Made by a program: the position numbers and the translations under genes. Source: Symsagittifera roscoffensis (lineage: Eukaryota > Xenacoelomorpha > Acoela > Convolutidae). From it: a DNA stretch of 64,000 bases. Location of the stretch: positions 46,676,001-46,740,000 of the forward strand of contig NC_087067.1 of NCBI RefSeq assembly GCF_963678635.1, written 5' to 3'. The notes under the pieces are model-generated. The model saw only the letters and a program-made list of their open reading frames with translations. It was not told where the DNA came from and ran no database searches. Positions 13,120 through 27,100 of this stretch are shown here, piece by piece; the stretch's first letter is position 1; every line of letters begins with the position of its first letter.

Positions 13120-14620
13120 TTTACGAATTTAGACAAGCAAATTACACGATCAAAAAATAACGGAATATAAAGAATAATTTGTTTACAGACATAATTTTTT
13201 TTTTGGCTGAATAAATACTGGTTGTCCAATGTAGACAATAACTTGCTAGCAAATTGCGTTAAACATATTTTCAGACTTAAATTAAATTTTGGCCGGGTAA
13301 ATACTGGTTGTCCAGAAATTCCGTTTCTTTACGGTCGTCTAATTTCTTGCCGTCTAATTTTATAGGCCCCATTGATAACAGATAATGAAATAAACAAAAA
13401 ATCAATGGTTTGCTTGTTTTATGGCTATTGATCTAATTCAAGTTTGACGTTTAATTTCTTTGCAAACGAGGCAGATCAAAATGATTAACTTTACTCGGAA
13501 AATTGACAGCATGTCAGATGAATTTAAGAAAAAAAACTTTGTGGGTTCATGAACTGTTTGTTTATGATCTGGTCAATTTTTCGTTCGATCAATCACAAAT
13601 AGCATTTTTCTTATGTTTTGAATCCATTTTTGCGGGAAGTAAAATGGATTATGATACCCAAGATCTTCGTCAAAGCTTTTGAAAGTCCAGCGCTTCCGAA
13701 AAACTAAATCTACATGGCTGTAGAAATGGTTGTGTTGTTGCGCTACTGTTTATATTTTTGTTTTTAAATACTTAGGTGAACCAGTTAAGTTTTTGGTATT
13801 AAACTATGTTTGAGCAGAGGCTCTCAGTAGGAAATTTCACATGCTGCATAAATTTGTATTTAATTTGAGTGCGGTATTAACCTTGAGTACTAAGCCTGGA
13901 AATGAGGTGAAGATAGTTTTGAGTTGGCGATAGTTTGGACTTGGTGTTTCTATTGTGGTAAGTGCTGGATAGCTCATATCGGCGTTGTTATTCCTAAAAT
14001 ATCTATGCTAGGAAGGACATGTTTCGTCAGGTCAATTTCGAATTTATGAACATATTTGACGGACGCGTTTGATTTCATCTAAAAGAACTGGATTTTCTGA
14101 AAAATCTTGGAGGTAATTTTTCAGCTAGCAATCATTTTTCGTTAAGTTGAGGGGGTTAGAGAAATGCTAGTTGGAGTTGAATGATGACAACTATACTTCT
14201 AGTATCGCTATATAAACGCTATAATGCTTAAGCAGCGAAGGCGCCCGACTCAGATATAAATCGAAGTTGGTTTTAGGCCAGCTAATTGTACGGAATAACG
14301 CAATACTGCACGAAACAACATTTTCTACTTGATCATTTCAAAAACTAAAATCAAAAACCCAAAAACTAAATTGGAAAAATCTTAAATCGAAAACTAAAAA
14401 ATCCAAAATTTATTTAGATAAGCTAAAGTCGCTGCATTATTAGGCTCTGCCTTATTAGCAGTAGATTTGTTTGCTTCTCCAATCAATTGAAACTAATTGC
14501 AATACGGATATTTGCTGTGACAATTCAACTGATTGCTCCTGAAACAACCATTTTTAAATTCTAAACCAATTTGTTTGAAAACACCCATGCCGACAAATAA
14601 AACATTTTGAATTCTAAAAA
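13120..14620. other. No gene seen upstream of exon 8's far side
   Basis: Mostly unique AT-rich sequence. No splice-bounded segment resembling the carboxypeptidase C-terminus is visible on the minus strand. Confidence 0.5.
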
Positions 14621-14762
14621 TTCAAATCCACTCTTGAAACGAAACGAAAAACTTGCACCATTCCAATTCCGTTTTCGGAGAGTAGAGTTTCCTCGATTTG
14701 GCAACTGAATGTAACCTTTGCCGCTCAGTAGATGTAGGACTCAAATATAGTTCTATACTAAC

Positions 14763-15197
14763 TTTTAACGACATAAGGAATGGAAACAGCCTCTCACTGA
14801 GAAAGCCTTCATTGAATGACGACGACTGATTTCCACCCGCTGATCCAGCTCCGTTTGCTGCAAGGCCACATTGAAAGGCTCCAGATGTCCCGTTATTTCC
14901 GGATCCATTGTAGTTGTTTATGCTTTCATCTCTATACATCGAATCACATCCGTACATGAACACGTTTTGGCGTGTACTATGCCCGTGCATGTCAATGTAA
15001 AGAGTAACTTCACATCGTTGTGCAAGACGATCCATCATGCTTTTGGTGGCCCAAATAGTTGGAAAATAGTCTTTTTTCGGCTTCCTGTAATTCCTATTGA
15101 GGTCCTTTCCAAATAAGGAACATCTGTAATTGCCCACTATCACCCCGTCTGGGTTCAACATCGGGACTACTTTGAAGATGAACTTGTCCCGCAGCAT
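14763..15197 (-). CDS. AGBL2/3-like gene, exon 8 (third zinc ligand)
   Basis: The acceptor is TTTGTTTAG|ATGCTG and the donor is TTAAAA|GTTAGT; the exon is 435 nt, phase 0 to 0. It encodes FIFKVVPMLNPDGVIVGNYR, GKDLNRNY, FPTIW, DMHGHS and FMYGCD, the core of the CCP catalytic domain with the third zinc His. A Gly/Ser/Asn-rich loop of about 40 residues follows FMYGCD. The exon ends at LFPFLMSLK. The frame stays open past the donor into intron 8 for a while, but that extension does not resemble the family. No following exon was found down to position 1. Confidence 0.95.
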
Positions 15198-18100
15198 CTA
15201 AACAAAATCTTTATTTTAACAACTGCTATTATTGCAGTTGTAACTATCGTGTTAAAATAAAAATAATCATTACCCTTTTAGAAGTATACCCTTCTCTGTT
15301 CGGACCCTTGATTTGATAAACTACAGGCAGCACAGAGAAGAAAAAAACAGCTAGAAATAATAAATTTTCCTATATAAAAACCATTTAATACAAGATAACA
15401 CCAAGCAAGCTATCAAGCGATGAAACACAAATCTTTGAAAAAATTCCAGATGTTTCCAATCAAAAAATGTTAATGTATACTTGATCGCTTTCATTTGAGT
15501 TTAATTGAGTCGCAATAAAAAAAATGCGAAGCTCTGCAGTTAGGTTTTGACTATTTCACAGCAAAAAAGGAAGAGGTTGTTGTATTGAATTTGCTTGATT
15601 AAGACAAGTAAATATTTACGAACAAGTTCAGACGAAAACTTGACGTGAGTCTAGCCTGAAAGTTGATCTTGTTTGGAGACCAAACTTTTAAAAATGTGTG
15701 GATTATTGCGCCCGTAACAATTGAAAACGACTGACAATAATTTAAAACATAGCCAAGTGAAAGTTGGAAAAGAGTAATGAACGCAAGGAAAGTAAAAAAA
15801 AACGATTTGTTTTTTCAAAAATCTTCAATCTTTGAATTTCGAAGCTTTTTGAATTTAAAGAACAATTTATGATGGACACTTTTATGTTAAAATTAACCCA
15901 ATTTGAGAAAACTGGATCAATAGGTAAAACTTTTGTTTCGCTGGGAAATCTGATAATTAACTTCCATTTTCGAAATAGGAAGTCGATCACGTTTTTCGGG
16001 ACTTTTACAATTTTGCTGTTCGATAGTGGAGTTTGCCTTCCTTTTAACAACAGAAATGCTATGAACCTTAAAAAAATCAAAAGGCAAACCGCGAAAAATC
16101 ATTCGCTTAGAAGTCTGAAAAACTTCCAACTTCCTTTTGATTATTTCATTCGCATAACAGTCTACATGAATGGAAATCTTTCAAGCAAAATTTTATGCAA
16201 TATCCATTTCACGATTTAGTGAAATCAGCACCATTTAGTGAAATATTTATGACTTTTAGTGAAATCAGCATCCAAAATTCTCATTACGATTGCCCGTTTG
16301 CTGGAAATTTTAAGTATCTGAATCTGCACTTCGAAAAATACTGCGACCAGTTTTTATCAACACTGAAAAAAAATTTTGAAAATCATCCGAATACAAATTT
16401 CGTTTCACTACAAAATTTTCGTAACACTATCTAGTTGGTAGAAAACATACATCAAGTATCCTGACACTTGAGGACGAAGAGACCAACAGATCTTCCAGCC
16501 TTATGCATATCACACCGGTTTATTAATAATGAAAGCATAGTCAACCGACAATTGGAAAAAGTCATCAACCCAAGGAAATAGGAAAAAAAAATTCAAATTT
16601 CAAACCAAAAAGATGGTCTTAAAGCTCTTCAAAATTCCAGAACAAATTATGATTGAAAAGTTTCTGGATAAAATTGATTCAATTTGTGAAAACTGGATCA
16701 ATATATAAATATTTAATTCGCTGAGAAATCTGAAAATTAAAACACACTTTCGAAAGTAGAAGTCAATCACGCTTTTTGTCAACTTTACAATTTTGATGTT
16801 TGCTAGTGGAGTTTGACGTCTTTTCAACAAAAGAAATGGAGTGAACTTAAAAAAAATCGAAAGTCAAATACAAAAAAAATATACGTTCATGACTCTTAGC
16901 CAACAAAAATAGGAGAACGGAACACAAAACATAGGCAGCAGACAATTGAACAAGAGTTAGTTCGGGTATGAGAAAAAGAACGACTGATTGATTACGGACA
17001 ATCAGCAAGCGGTTTCAACTCTGAAGCTTAACAGCAGAACTTCCACGGAACAAAGAAGGTTCAAATTTTTAAACTCTACTTGTTCGCGTTGCTTTTTATT
17101 GAACTGCTTGAGTTGCAGAAATGAAAATTCGAAGTATCGGCAACCTTTAGCGACTTAATGATCAAAAAACGTTATTTTTTGGTTATAAGGGTTTTCGACA
17201 CGGTTTTTTACGTGCTCAAATGAGGTTAAATTAATTTTCGGTGTCAAAAGGAGCAGTTTTAGTTTATTTAACTTCTTTTGAGTTAAATGACCTAAAAGGA
17301 TATGGTCAACAATTTGACATTAACTATAAAAACTAGTTGAAAAAATCCAAGAGGATCAAAAGAAGCCGTCATTCAATTGAAAACGTGTGGTCATGGAAAT
17401 AGTCAATAGCGAAATTTATATATAAGCATTCGAGTCGAACGAAACTTTAAAGCGAAAAAAAAACGTTCAATTAGCAAACTTAACAAATTACGAAATGTTG
17501 GTGACAGATAAACAAGAGCAGCCGTGGTAGACAGAGTTAGACGCGTGTCCTTTAACACAAAGGACGTGAGTTCGAATCCCGCTTAGGTCATTGTTGGAGG
17601 GGTCTTAGTGTCATCCACCTCCTCAAGGTGGGACCGGCTGCGGAAAAAACTGATGGCATTTCTCTCCGCCACGGAATAAAAAATCCAATGTTGAAAGGAG
17701 GGAGCTGGGCCGTGGGTTAATAAAAAAACAAACAATAGGCTGAGACTCACTAACACAGGCCTTGGCCAGATTTGAACATTTAGCCGTTCCAGGCGTACTC
17801 GTTACCTCTAGACCAAATGTGCCGAAGAGCCAAGAAATTGGTTTTTTCAAACCAACTAAGCTAGCAAATGATTCAAAAGATTTGGTTCAAATATTTGTTA
17901 AATTTAAAAAGTCTATATTCCGATTTGTTAACGCTTGATATTTATCAGAGAACTCGGTTCGAAAAGAAAAAGCAACTCAATTTTTTTTCGAATACTCGCA
18001 TTGATTAGCACAAAACATATTGGATCCAGCTTAGCTTATGAGATAAATATTTACACCACACATCACGATTGCCATTTGAAAAGTCAAATTGTTAAATTAA

Positions 18101-21100
18101 ATTAACATAACTTACGCTACAACTCAATATATCATGACCTATTAATAATTTATGTTAATATTATGGTTACAATGAGCTAAAACTTGAAAGTTATATTACA
18201 TAAAAAGAAGACTCTTTCTACCAAAGAATTAGTCATGCTAAATTCACTGCGAAGTTTCACTATAAAGTGCCTATTTTTGGATGGACCAGAAAAACAGGGG
18301 AAAAATTTACTAATATTGAATATTCATAGAAGTCTGCTAGGCTGTTACTACAGAGACATACACGCTTTTAATGGATTTCAAAAAGGCTTCAGAATAGGCA
18401 AATTGCCTCTGATATTCATTTAGGTCATTAAAAATCAATTTGTAAGTTAAGTGGCGTTTTCGTAAGCTATCAAGGGTCTTAATGAAGGCATCTGAAACTC
18501 ATTCGTTGCGACACCAGGACAAAATTAGCATTGCAAGCTGGGCACCTCCAGGCAGCGTTTTCGTACGCTACGGAGGGTCTCAATGGAGGCATCTGAAACT
18601 CATTCGCTGCGACACCAGACAAAATTAGCATTACAAGCTCGCTGACAGAAAATGAACCACAAGTGGCTAAGAGATACAAAAAAAATCCAAATCGCCCGCG
18701 TCTAATTAGTATTGAGAAACATTTATCGAACGGAAACTCAGCCAAAAAAAATAGAGTAAACGCCTGTTGAGTCAAAAACAAAACTAGTGTCATAAAAACT
18801 TACGAGGTTTAAAGTTCTGATATTCGTAAAGCTTACGCCCCCTCTAGAAACACAAAAATAAAGAATGCTGTTTTTTCCTTTCAAAACTACGCAACAATAT
18901 GCCAATAAGCCGATATAACATAAGCCGAAACCATATAGGCTGAATATGCTCTTAAGCAAAAAAAATGAGAAATTACAGAGTCAGGGGTTATTAAATTTGC
19001 AAAATACAGGAATAAATCAAAAACACTTTCAATTACAATGAAATTGCTTATGGCACTTGATGTGGCAGAAAAATCCTTGATGCGACAACGGAGCCGACAA
19101 AACATAGACAGAAAGACGATGGGTCAACAGATTTTTTAAACCGGAAATTTTCAGTTGTATTCGACCTTAGAACATTTGCCGTCCCAAGCGTGGTCGATAC
19201 CTCTAGCCCAATTGTGCCGGATTTCGAATTTATTACAAATCAAGCTAACACATGATTCGAATAATTTTGCCAGACAAGTTGTTAACCTGGAAAAAAATAC
19301 ATAAATTCCGATTTGTTAATGCTTGCTTCTCGCAAGTGTAATCTTCTTTAAGTTGCTCAATATTAAACAGCCTGTCCACACAACTTTTCTGAAAACTGTC
19401 TATTTATCGAAAGCTCTTTCCGTCCTTTTTAAGACCCTCATCAGCAGCCCAGAGTACTTAAAATAAATAAGGTGGGTGGGCTATAATTTTCTCGTTACCA
19501 GGCTTAGTGCCCATAATGGGAAAGACTTCACTTTAATTTTAACTTAAGTAAATTTTTTTAAAAAATAGATTAATTGACCAACATTGTGAAAACGACTGAG
19601 ATAAAAAATGATTTTTGGTCATTTATCGTCTAATGGACATGATAAAACCCTAAATTTATCCCAAATGAAAGAAAACTACACTTATCGCGGAAATCAAATA
19701 AGACCACAAACACATTTTTCCGCCAATATTACCCCATTCGCTTCAATCTTTTACTTTCACCATTCTTTGGTTGCATTTTTTCATTAATCAGTCATGTTCA
19801 GCCTTTTTCTTTTCAAAACCAATATATTTTAAGACAGTCTTCCCTGTAATTATATTGTTTTTAATAAGCTCGATGGTCGAATTTGAAGACGAAATGAGTC
19901 GCTCCACCCAGCTTATTTTAGGTTATAAAGGAAAACATTTTTCACTCTTCTGAACAAGAGAAGGATTGCAGAACAAGACAAGGTGATTGAGTAACAAGCT
20001 ATCAACAAAATGCTAATCAAAGCAGATTAAGGAACGGAAACGGCATTGAAGTCTGCCCGCGGAATATTCATTTTGAATAAATCTGTGCTTAAATTATATT
20101 GAAACTATATAATTGGACCCACAGCACCCAATTTATTTCAGCGTTGAACTTGATATATCATACATGCCTTAACTATAGACTATATATATGTCCAGAATTG
20201 CAAAAAAAATTTGGTTTCAACAGGCTACAAAAAGAAAAAAATTCTACAACATTGCGTACAGATAATTGGAAAACATAGCCAATAGAAAATTGGAAAAGAG
20301 TAATGAACGCAAGTAAACATTAAAAAAAACAGTGGCTTTGTTGAAAAAATCCCAACTTTCGAATTTCAGAGAAAAAAATATATGCCCTTTAAACTCTTTG
20401 AATTTCGAGACCGATTTATGATTGCCGCTTTTTTGATAACATTAACCCAATTTGAGAAAACTGGATAAAAATGTATGTTTTTTGTACCGTTGAGAAATCT
20501 AAAAATTTATATCCACTTTCGAAATTAGAAGTCGATCACGTTTTGAGGACCTATACACTTAAGCTGTTCGATAATGGAGTTTACCTTCCGTTTAACAAAA
20601 TAAACGAACTGAAATTTAAAAAAAAATCAAAAGGCACTGGAAAAAAATGAACTTCACGACCTATACAAGAAATAACCAACTCTTAAAAAATGATATCAAA
20701 ATCTCAAGCTCACTCTAGTGGCAGGTGGTTTTCCTTGAATGTTTTTTATTCAAGTTGTTATATTTTATTCTAGCTCCATATAGCAAATCACATATCCTCG
20801 GATTTTTTTTGAGCTTCAAGAACATTGTATGGATAGTAAGTTTTTTCACAGAGGCGAAGTGAATAGTAAAAGCTCGGCAACGTGTAGGATTTGAATCTCC
20901 GACGTACTGAAATCATAAGATTTTGAGTCTCACGCACTGTCTACTTTGCAACGCAAGCTTAACAACCGACAAACACTAGTCACGGATAAAGCAGCTACAT
21001 ATGCTAATAAATTGTCAATGCCATTCAGCAAAAGTTGCACCAAAAAATCAGTCTGAAATACGTTGATCGACTATACAAAACCAAGAAAAACGAAAAAAAA

Positions 21101-24100
21101 ACTATACCAAACCGGAATTAATTAACTCGAAACCAACACAAAACGCAAATATTGAATAGAGCGGGTATTTCAAATGCAAACTTGTTCAAAATATGTCTGT
21201 TGGTTGACGAAAATGCAGATTTGAGAAAATGATTAAGGGATTTTGGTGGACAAGATGTTTACAAAATGAATTTTATGTTCCGAAATGATAACGTAACATT
21301 TCAGTTCATATTAATAATTAGAGCAAAAAAGTTTTATTATTTAAAACATTTCTACTAAAAATATTTCAAAAAATGGAAGTAAAATTCCGCAATTATCTTG
21401 TAATTCAATTACCTTGATGAAAGGGCTTGAGAAATTGAATTCAGAAACTTCGAAGAAAGCTTATTCTTCGAAAATGGTCAGTGCTACGGGAAATAAGCTG
21501 ACAAAACATGTCCAAGCCGGATTTGAAGCGCAAGCCCTTGTCTCAAGTAGCTGTGTTAACTCTAAGCCATACGCGCTGGTTGGTTGATTGAAATTGATTT
21601 TAACATGAAGAAAGATGAAACGTCTCAAAAATCTTTACGGAGAAAAAAGTCACCCGTTTGAAACACATTTGATGATGGCATTGGTAAAAACAAATCTGTT
21701 CACAATAAATTGTTTGTTCACTATGCGACATTTAATTGCATTACGACAACGTTCAAATACGTCTTCAAACTTGAATTGACAAGAGACAAAACCTTTTAAT
21801 ACTTCACCTTGCGAAAACTCTAGAAGCAACTGTATCATGGTAAAATTCTTTACATTTTAGAAAAAAAAATAACCTAATTTAAACTAAATTGAATCGATGC
21901 GATTCTTTTTATTCCGCTGCAAAAACTTCAAATAATAACTCACTTTTGATTTTTGGAGACAGTGATTGTACAAATGAATCGGAAAACAAGCCACCAAAAG
22001 AAACCAAAAAAGACTTATATGAAAGTCTTCATTCTATTGACACTCATACCACGAAGAAAACACGGATAGCCGGTTACAGTACAAGTAGCACAGAATGTTC
22101 AGACCATAGTCTTAAAAAATACAACAAAGTGTTTCAAATTATTGTCAATTTTTTTTCGGCGTGGTGCGATAAAAGGAACTGAACAAATATTTGGGGACTA
22201 GATGTTTCGACAGCCTCACTAAAACAAGCAAATTGGAAAAAAAAAACAATTTTAGCAGAAAAATTCCAATAAAAACAAAAAAAAATCAAACAAAAAATTT
22301 AAGAAATTTAGTTTTTTGATTTTTGAAAAATTTGATTCCAAAAGGCGCTAAAATACTCACAAAAACTAACGTTACCTGAGTAAAACTACGTTTTAACGTT
22401 TAAAATTAAGCTATTGTAAGCTTTTAAGCCATTAAAATAAGACTGCTCGCTCGATTTATTCGCTCGAAAAATCTAAAATTTCGAACCGGTTTGTCTTGAC
22501 ACTGAGAAAAGTTTTCTGAAGTTTTTCTTAATGTGGTTCGAATCCAAACTATAAGCGCTATAAGATGATATATCACTCAACCCAGTCCGATTATTATTGG
22601 TGGTATCTGATTTTGCGTGGAAAACTAAAAGAAAAACCAAAACACACCAGAATACAAAGTTCCTTCCTAATTCAATGGTCGGAACAAAAATTAAGGAATT
22701 AACATTTGTTCCGCCGAGAATTTCTAGAAACATTTCTACATTCAAATCTAAGCTTATTTGCGTGCAATCGTTTTTTTGTAGATTAGCTCAATTTGAATAC
22801 CACTTAACATCGAACTAGCGTAAAACGCACCTCCGGTACTCATGATAAATCGCATATATTGGAAAGAAGATCTGCATTCTTTGAGTGTGCTTTGAAAGCA
22901 CCCAATTACAGGAGTCGTGATTACAAATTTTGCAAAGATTTTATTCAAGTTTTTTATACAAATTTTGAAGAACCATAAAATTTTGTGAAGTTCTTCGAAA
23001 AATATAAAATGAAGTAAGAAACGTCACATCTGGGAAGCTAGAAGCAATTGAGCAGTCGCACCTGGACGCAAGATTTACAACTCCTGAGAGTACTCTTACA
23101 GTACCCAAATACACTGCTAGGAAATTCATATTTGGAGAAACTTCACCTTAAGTTTTCTAAAAAGAGGTTTTTTTGAAAACCAGAAAAAATTTCACAAAAA
23201 TCGCCGTATCTCTTGAAGTAAAAAGATTTGAGAATTCTTAATTAGAGGCCGAATTTGCAACTCCTGAGATTACTCTAACAGCCCCCAACTACAGGTTAGG
23301 AATTTCAAACTTTGAAGAAAAAAATTAATTTAATTTTCATAATTTTTTTTTTTTTAAATCACAAAAAACGTCATATCTGGGAAACTGCAAGGTTTTGAGA
23401 AGTCGTATTTGGAGGCAAAATGCACAACTCTTGAGGGTACCCTGAATGCGCCTCACTACTGAGAACGCAATTTCAAGTTTTATGAAAAATATTTATTCAC
23501 AAGTTCTCTGAAACATAGTGAGAAAATCCTAAAAAACCTCATATCTCGAATTGAGCAGACATATTCAGAGGCAAGATTTTCAACTCCATGAGAGTACCCT
23601 CACAGATTCCAATAACAGGATTGAGATCTTCAAAGTTTTGGAATTTTTTAATATCCATTTTTTTTGAAAACTTTGGAGAAAATCATTAAAAAACGTCATA
23701 TCTCGAAAACTACAAGGATTTGAGCAGTCATATTTGGAGGCAAAAATAGCAACTCCTATCTTCGTCATATCTCGAAAAAAACGTCATATCTCGGAAAATA
23801 CAAGAATTTGAGCAGCCATAATTAGAGGCAAGATTTGAAACTCCTGAGAGTACCCTCAGAAAATCCAACAACAGGACTGAGATCTTCAACGTATTGGAAT
23901 TTTTTAAAATATAAGTTTTTGAAAAATTTTTTGAAAAAAATCATAAAAAACGTCATATCTCGAAAACTACAAAGATTTCGTTGTTCATATGTGGAGACCA
24001 GAATCGCAAAACCTGGGAAAATTCTGACAACATCCAACTATTGGGTTGCTAATTACAAACTTGATGAAATAAAAACAGAATTTTAACGGGAAAGTCGAAA

Positions 24101-27100
24101 AACATATCTCTTAACCATTGCAATATACGATATCGCTTAAACGTGAAAAAATTCTTTTGTTAAAGATGCAGAAAAAACACGTTGAAAAAGCTCAAACATG
24201 GCGAGATAGTGAAGCCCGCATTTAAATACATAATAATAGATTTGATAGAAGAAAGTTTAAAAAAATTAGGAGACGGGTAGACAGACATAATCAAATTAAT
24301 TTAAAAAAAGCAGGTATACAGACATAAAGACTTAATTTGGCCTAAAAAAAATTAGTGAAAAACTTATGACCTTGCGGAAAACTAATTGAAAAAGTTTCTT
24401 AAGCATTGCAATATATGATATAGCTTAAACCTGAAAAAATTCTTTCGTTAAACATGCAAAATTATTATGCTTAAAAATGGGAGATAGCTGTCACTAGCAT
24501 TTAAATATAGTATAAATGCAGATAAACGAGTTTCAAATACATCTCTCAAACCACAAAACACAAAAAAAAGAGCGTGAACACACATTTCTGAATTTTAAAA
24601 AAAAAGCCCACTCTTTCGATGCAAACGATGATTGGAAGACAATTATGAACTGTAACTTACATATGGTTAAATTAGTAATCCAAATTTCTTTTAGCGCTTT
24701 CCTGGAAAAAAAACTTTCCGAAAAAAAGAGCATTTGCCAGGAAATTCATAGCCAACAGACGGCTGGAAAAATCAAAGAACGCAAGGAAACAGAAAAAAAA
24801 ATACTGACTTTCTCATGTCAAACAAAAAAGATGGCCTTAAACCTCTTTGAATTTCTAGAACAGTTTATGATTGACACTTTTTCTATCACAATAAACCTCT
24901 TTGAGACACAGAGGCTGAACGGGGTTAACCTTTGCGATACAACACAAGCATAAAAAATATAAGAATAGAAAAAGTTGGTCTACCAAAATTTAATTTCTTG
25001 TATGTCTCTATAGATGTTCATTCTAGGCAAACAAGCTAGAAAATTGGATTTTAAATTAGCAACGGAACACAACTCATGAAGAGGAAACAAATCCAACTAC
25101 AATGAAAGTTGTTTAAAGCAGGAGCAAAATCCGTGATGTGGCAACTAAGCAACTCGGGCAGACAAACGGAAAACCAACAATTCCGGAAAAAAAATTACCC
25201 TGATCTTAAGGTGCAACGACGACTACGTTATCTCCAGGCCAAGTGGGAACGGACCAGGAAATTGTTAAGCTTCAATTACAAAACAAGCAAGAAACGCAAG
25301 TAGGATATGTAAGAAAAGTTGTTTACAGAAAAAAAGTTAAATTCCCGATTACAAGATAATTGCTCTCGCAAGTGTAAAAACTGGATCAATTTTTTTGATC
25401 AAGTGTAAAAACTGCATCAAAGTTAATTCTTTTTTCGCTTAATTCCACTTTCGAAACTAGAAGTCGATCACGTTTTTCGTGACAATAACACTTCTGCTAT
25501 TGATAGTGGAGTTTGCCTTCCTTTTAACAAGAGTTTGCCTTCCTCCTATGTAAGAGACTGAACAACATTCATCGACTTCCAAAATCCCAATTGGAGAGTA
25601 AATAAGTTACTTTTTATTCCATTGAGAATTCTGAAAAAGGAAATGCACTATCGAAATTAAAAGTCATTCGTGTTTTTTTCTGGCCATTTCCACTTTCGTT
25701 ATCGGAGAGCTTAATTTTCCTTAAAGGAAAATGAATTTAACTTGATTTTCTGATGTTTTCCAGAACAAGAAACCAGCAAAAAACTACACCAACTATATAA
25801 GTGACAAGCCACTGTATTAACAATGAAAATATAGTTGGTTGGCTTTCTTACTACTAATTTTGGGCAGCTAAACTTCCTGTCATCTCCTCTCATGCCTTTA
25901 ACAAACTTATTCTCAAATAAACAAAAATAAAAAAAAACGATTTTTCATTTCTTCTGTAGGTCAAGGTGGTCAAATAATCTGCGCAACTGTGATAACTGGA
26001 ATCGACATCACAATTTTTTAAAATTTCACTAAAAATTGTGCTTGTCAAAATTTTCGATGCTTTAATGTTAAAAAAAAAGATTTTTCTGGCAATATAACAT
26101 CACGCTTCGCTTATATATATTGTAAAATAATAAAGTATGAATTATATATAGTGTAAAATAAAGTATGAATTCAAGTTTTTGAGAAGCAGTTGTAATAATT
26201 TGTTTTCAGCAATTTGTTAGTTCACTTAATCAATTTCCAGTTCGATAGTTTTTATTTCCATTGGTTCTAGAGTCACACTAAATCCATCAACAGTCCAATC
26301 TGGGTTTGCACTTGGACCATCAACGCTTTCCCATTGCAACCTCACAGCATCATCAGCGTAACGATCAGCCGAGAGTACCATTGCCTTAGCGCTTGTAACA
26401 TTGAATAAACTTGAAAAGGCCGACTTAATATCAACAGTCACATTTTTCGACATCATTGAGTCTTCGCCAGAGGCAAACTGGTTTTCTAATCGCATCAGGA
26501 GACGCTTAGGGTTGAGGTCAAGTTGCATTAGTGTCAATAAATGCACGTTTTGGGGAAGAGTGATATTAGCTGACTCCATTTGTTTTTCCGAGTATCCATA
26601 AGAAGAGTCGGACTGTTGGTAAAAAGCTACCAAAGGAGGCATGAACATTTCTTCTCCTTCGAACCGATAGTGCATTGCAGCTGGTTCCAACTCAGAATAT
26701 ATCATTCTTTGAATTCCACGCACAATCAATCCATCGCCGAATTGCCCTGTTTCGTTAAGAGCCTCTCCAACTCCGAAGCCGTCATCTGCTAGATCTCGTC
26801 TGTGAACCATGACCTCAATTTGACCTTGGTTCATACTGGTCCCACCTTCCGATCTGTCAGTCAAAACTGTGACTTGGTCAACTGCATCCTTGATGAAGAT
26901 TCTGCTGTTCACGGGGTAATAATTCTGACTAGTCGGTTCCGAGCTTTGGAAGTCCCAGGTTGGCCTGTAGTTCAGGATTCGCTCTAACATTTGTCTACCA
27001 TTTGAGTCCGTGTAGAAGGTCTTGTTATTATTCACCGATGTATTATACAATATCACGATCTCTTTCGCAATTCCGTCATTTACAGGTATCGGTCCAACTA

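Larger units (their letters stand above)
15198..26225. other. Distal part of AGBL intron 7: repeat-rich, no confident gene
   Basis: This stretch holds MITE-like family B copies, tRNA-like SINE heads, a third array-bearing element and short tandem repeats, listed separately. Two non-repetitive reading frames stand out weakly: 21889-22182 on the plus strand (97 residues, Ser/Thr/Lys-rich) and 22473-22745 on the minus strand (90 residues with one hydrophobic segment). I recognise neither and give them little weight. Confidence 0.5.

Noticed and set aside
14622-14762. Continuation of exon 8 past the GTTAGT donor
   Set aside because: The frame is open but the residues (VSIELYLSPTSTERQR...) do not match the family, while the donor falls exactly where homology ends.
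17521-17590. Functional tRNA gene
   Set aside because: The B box and anticodon-like arm are present, but the acceptor and D stems do not close and a SINE-like body follows.
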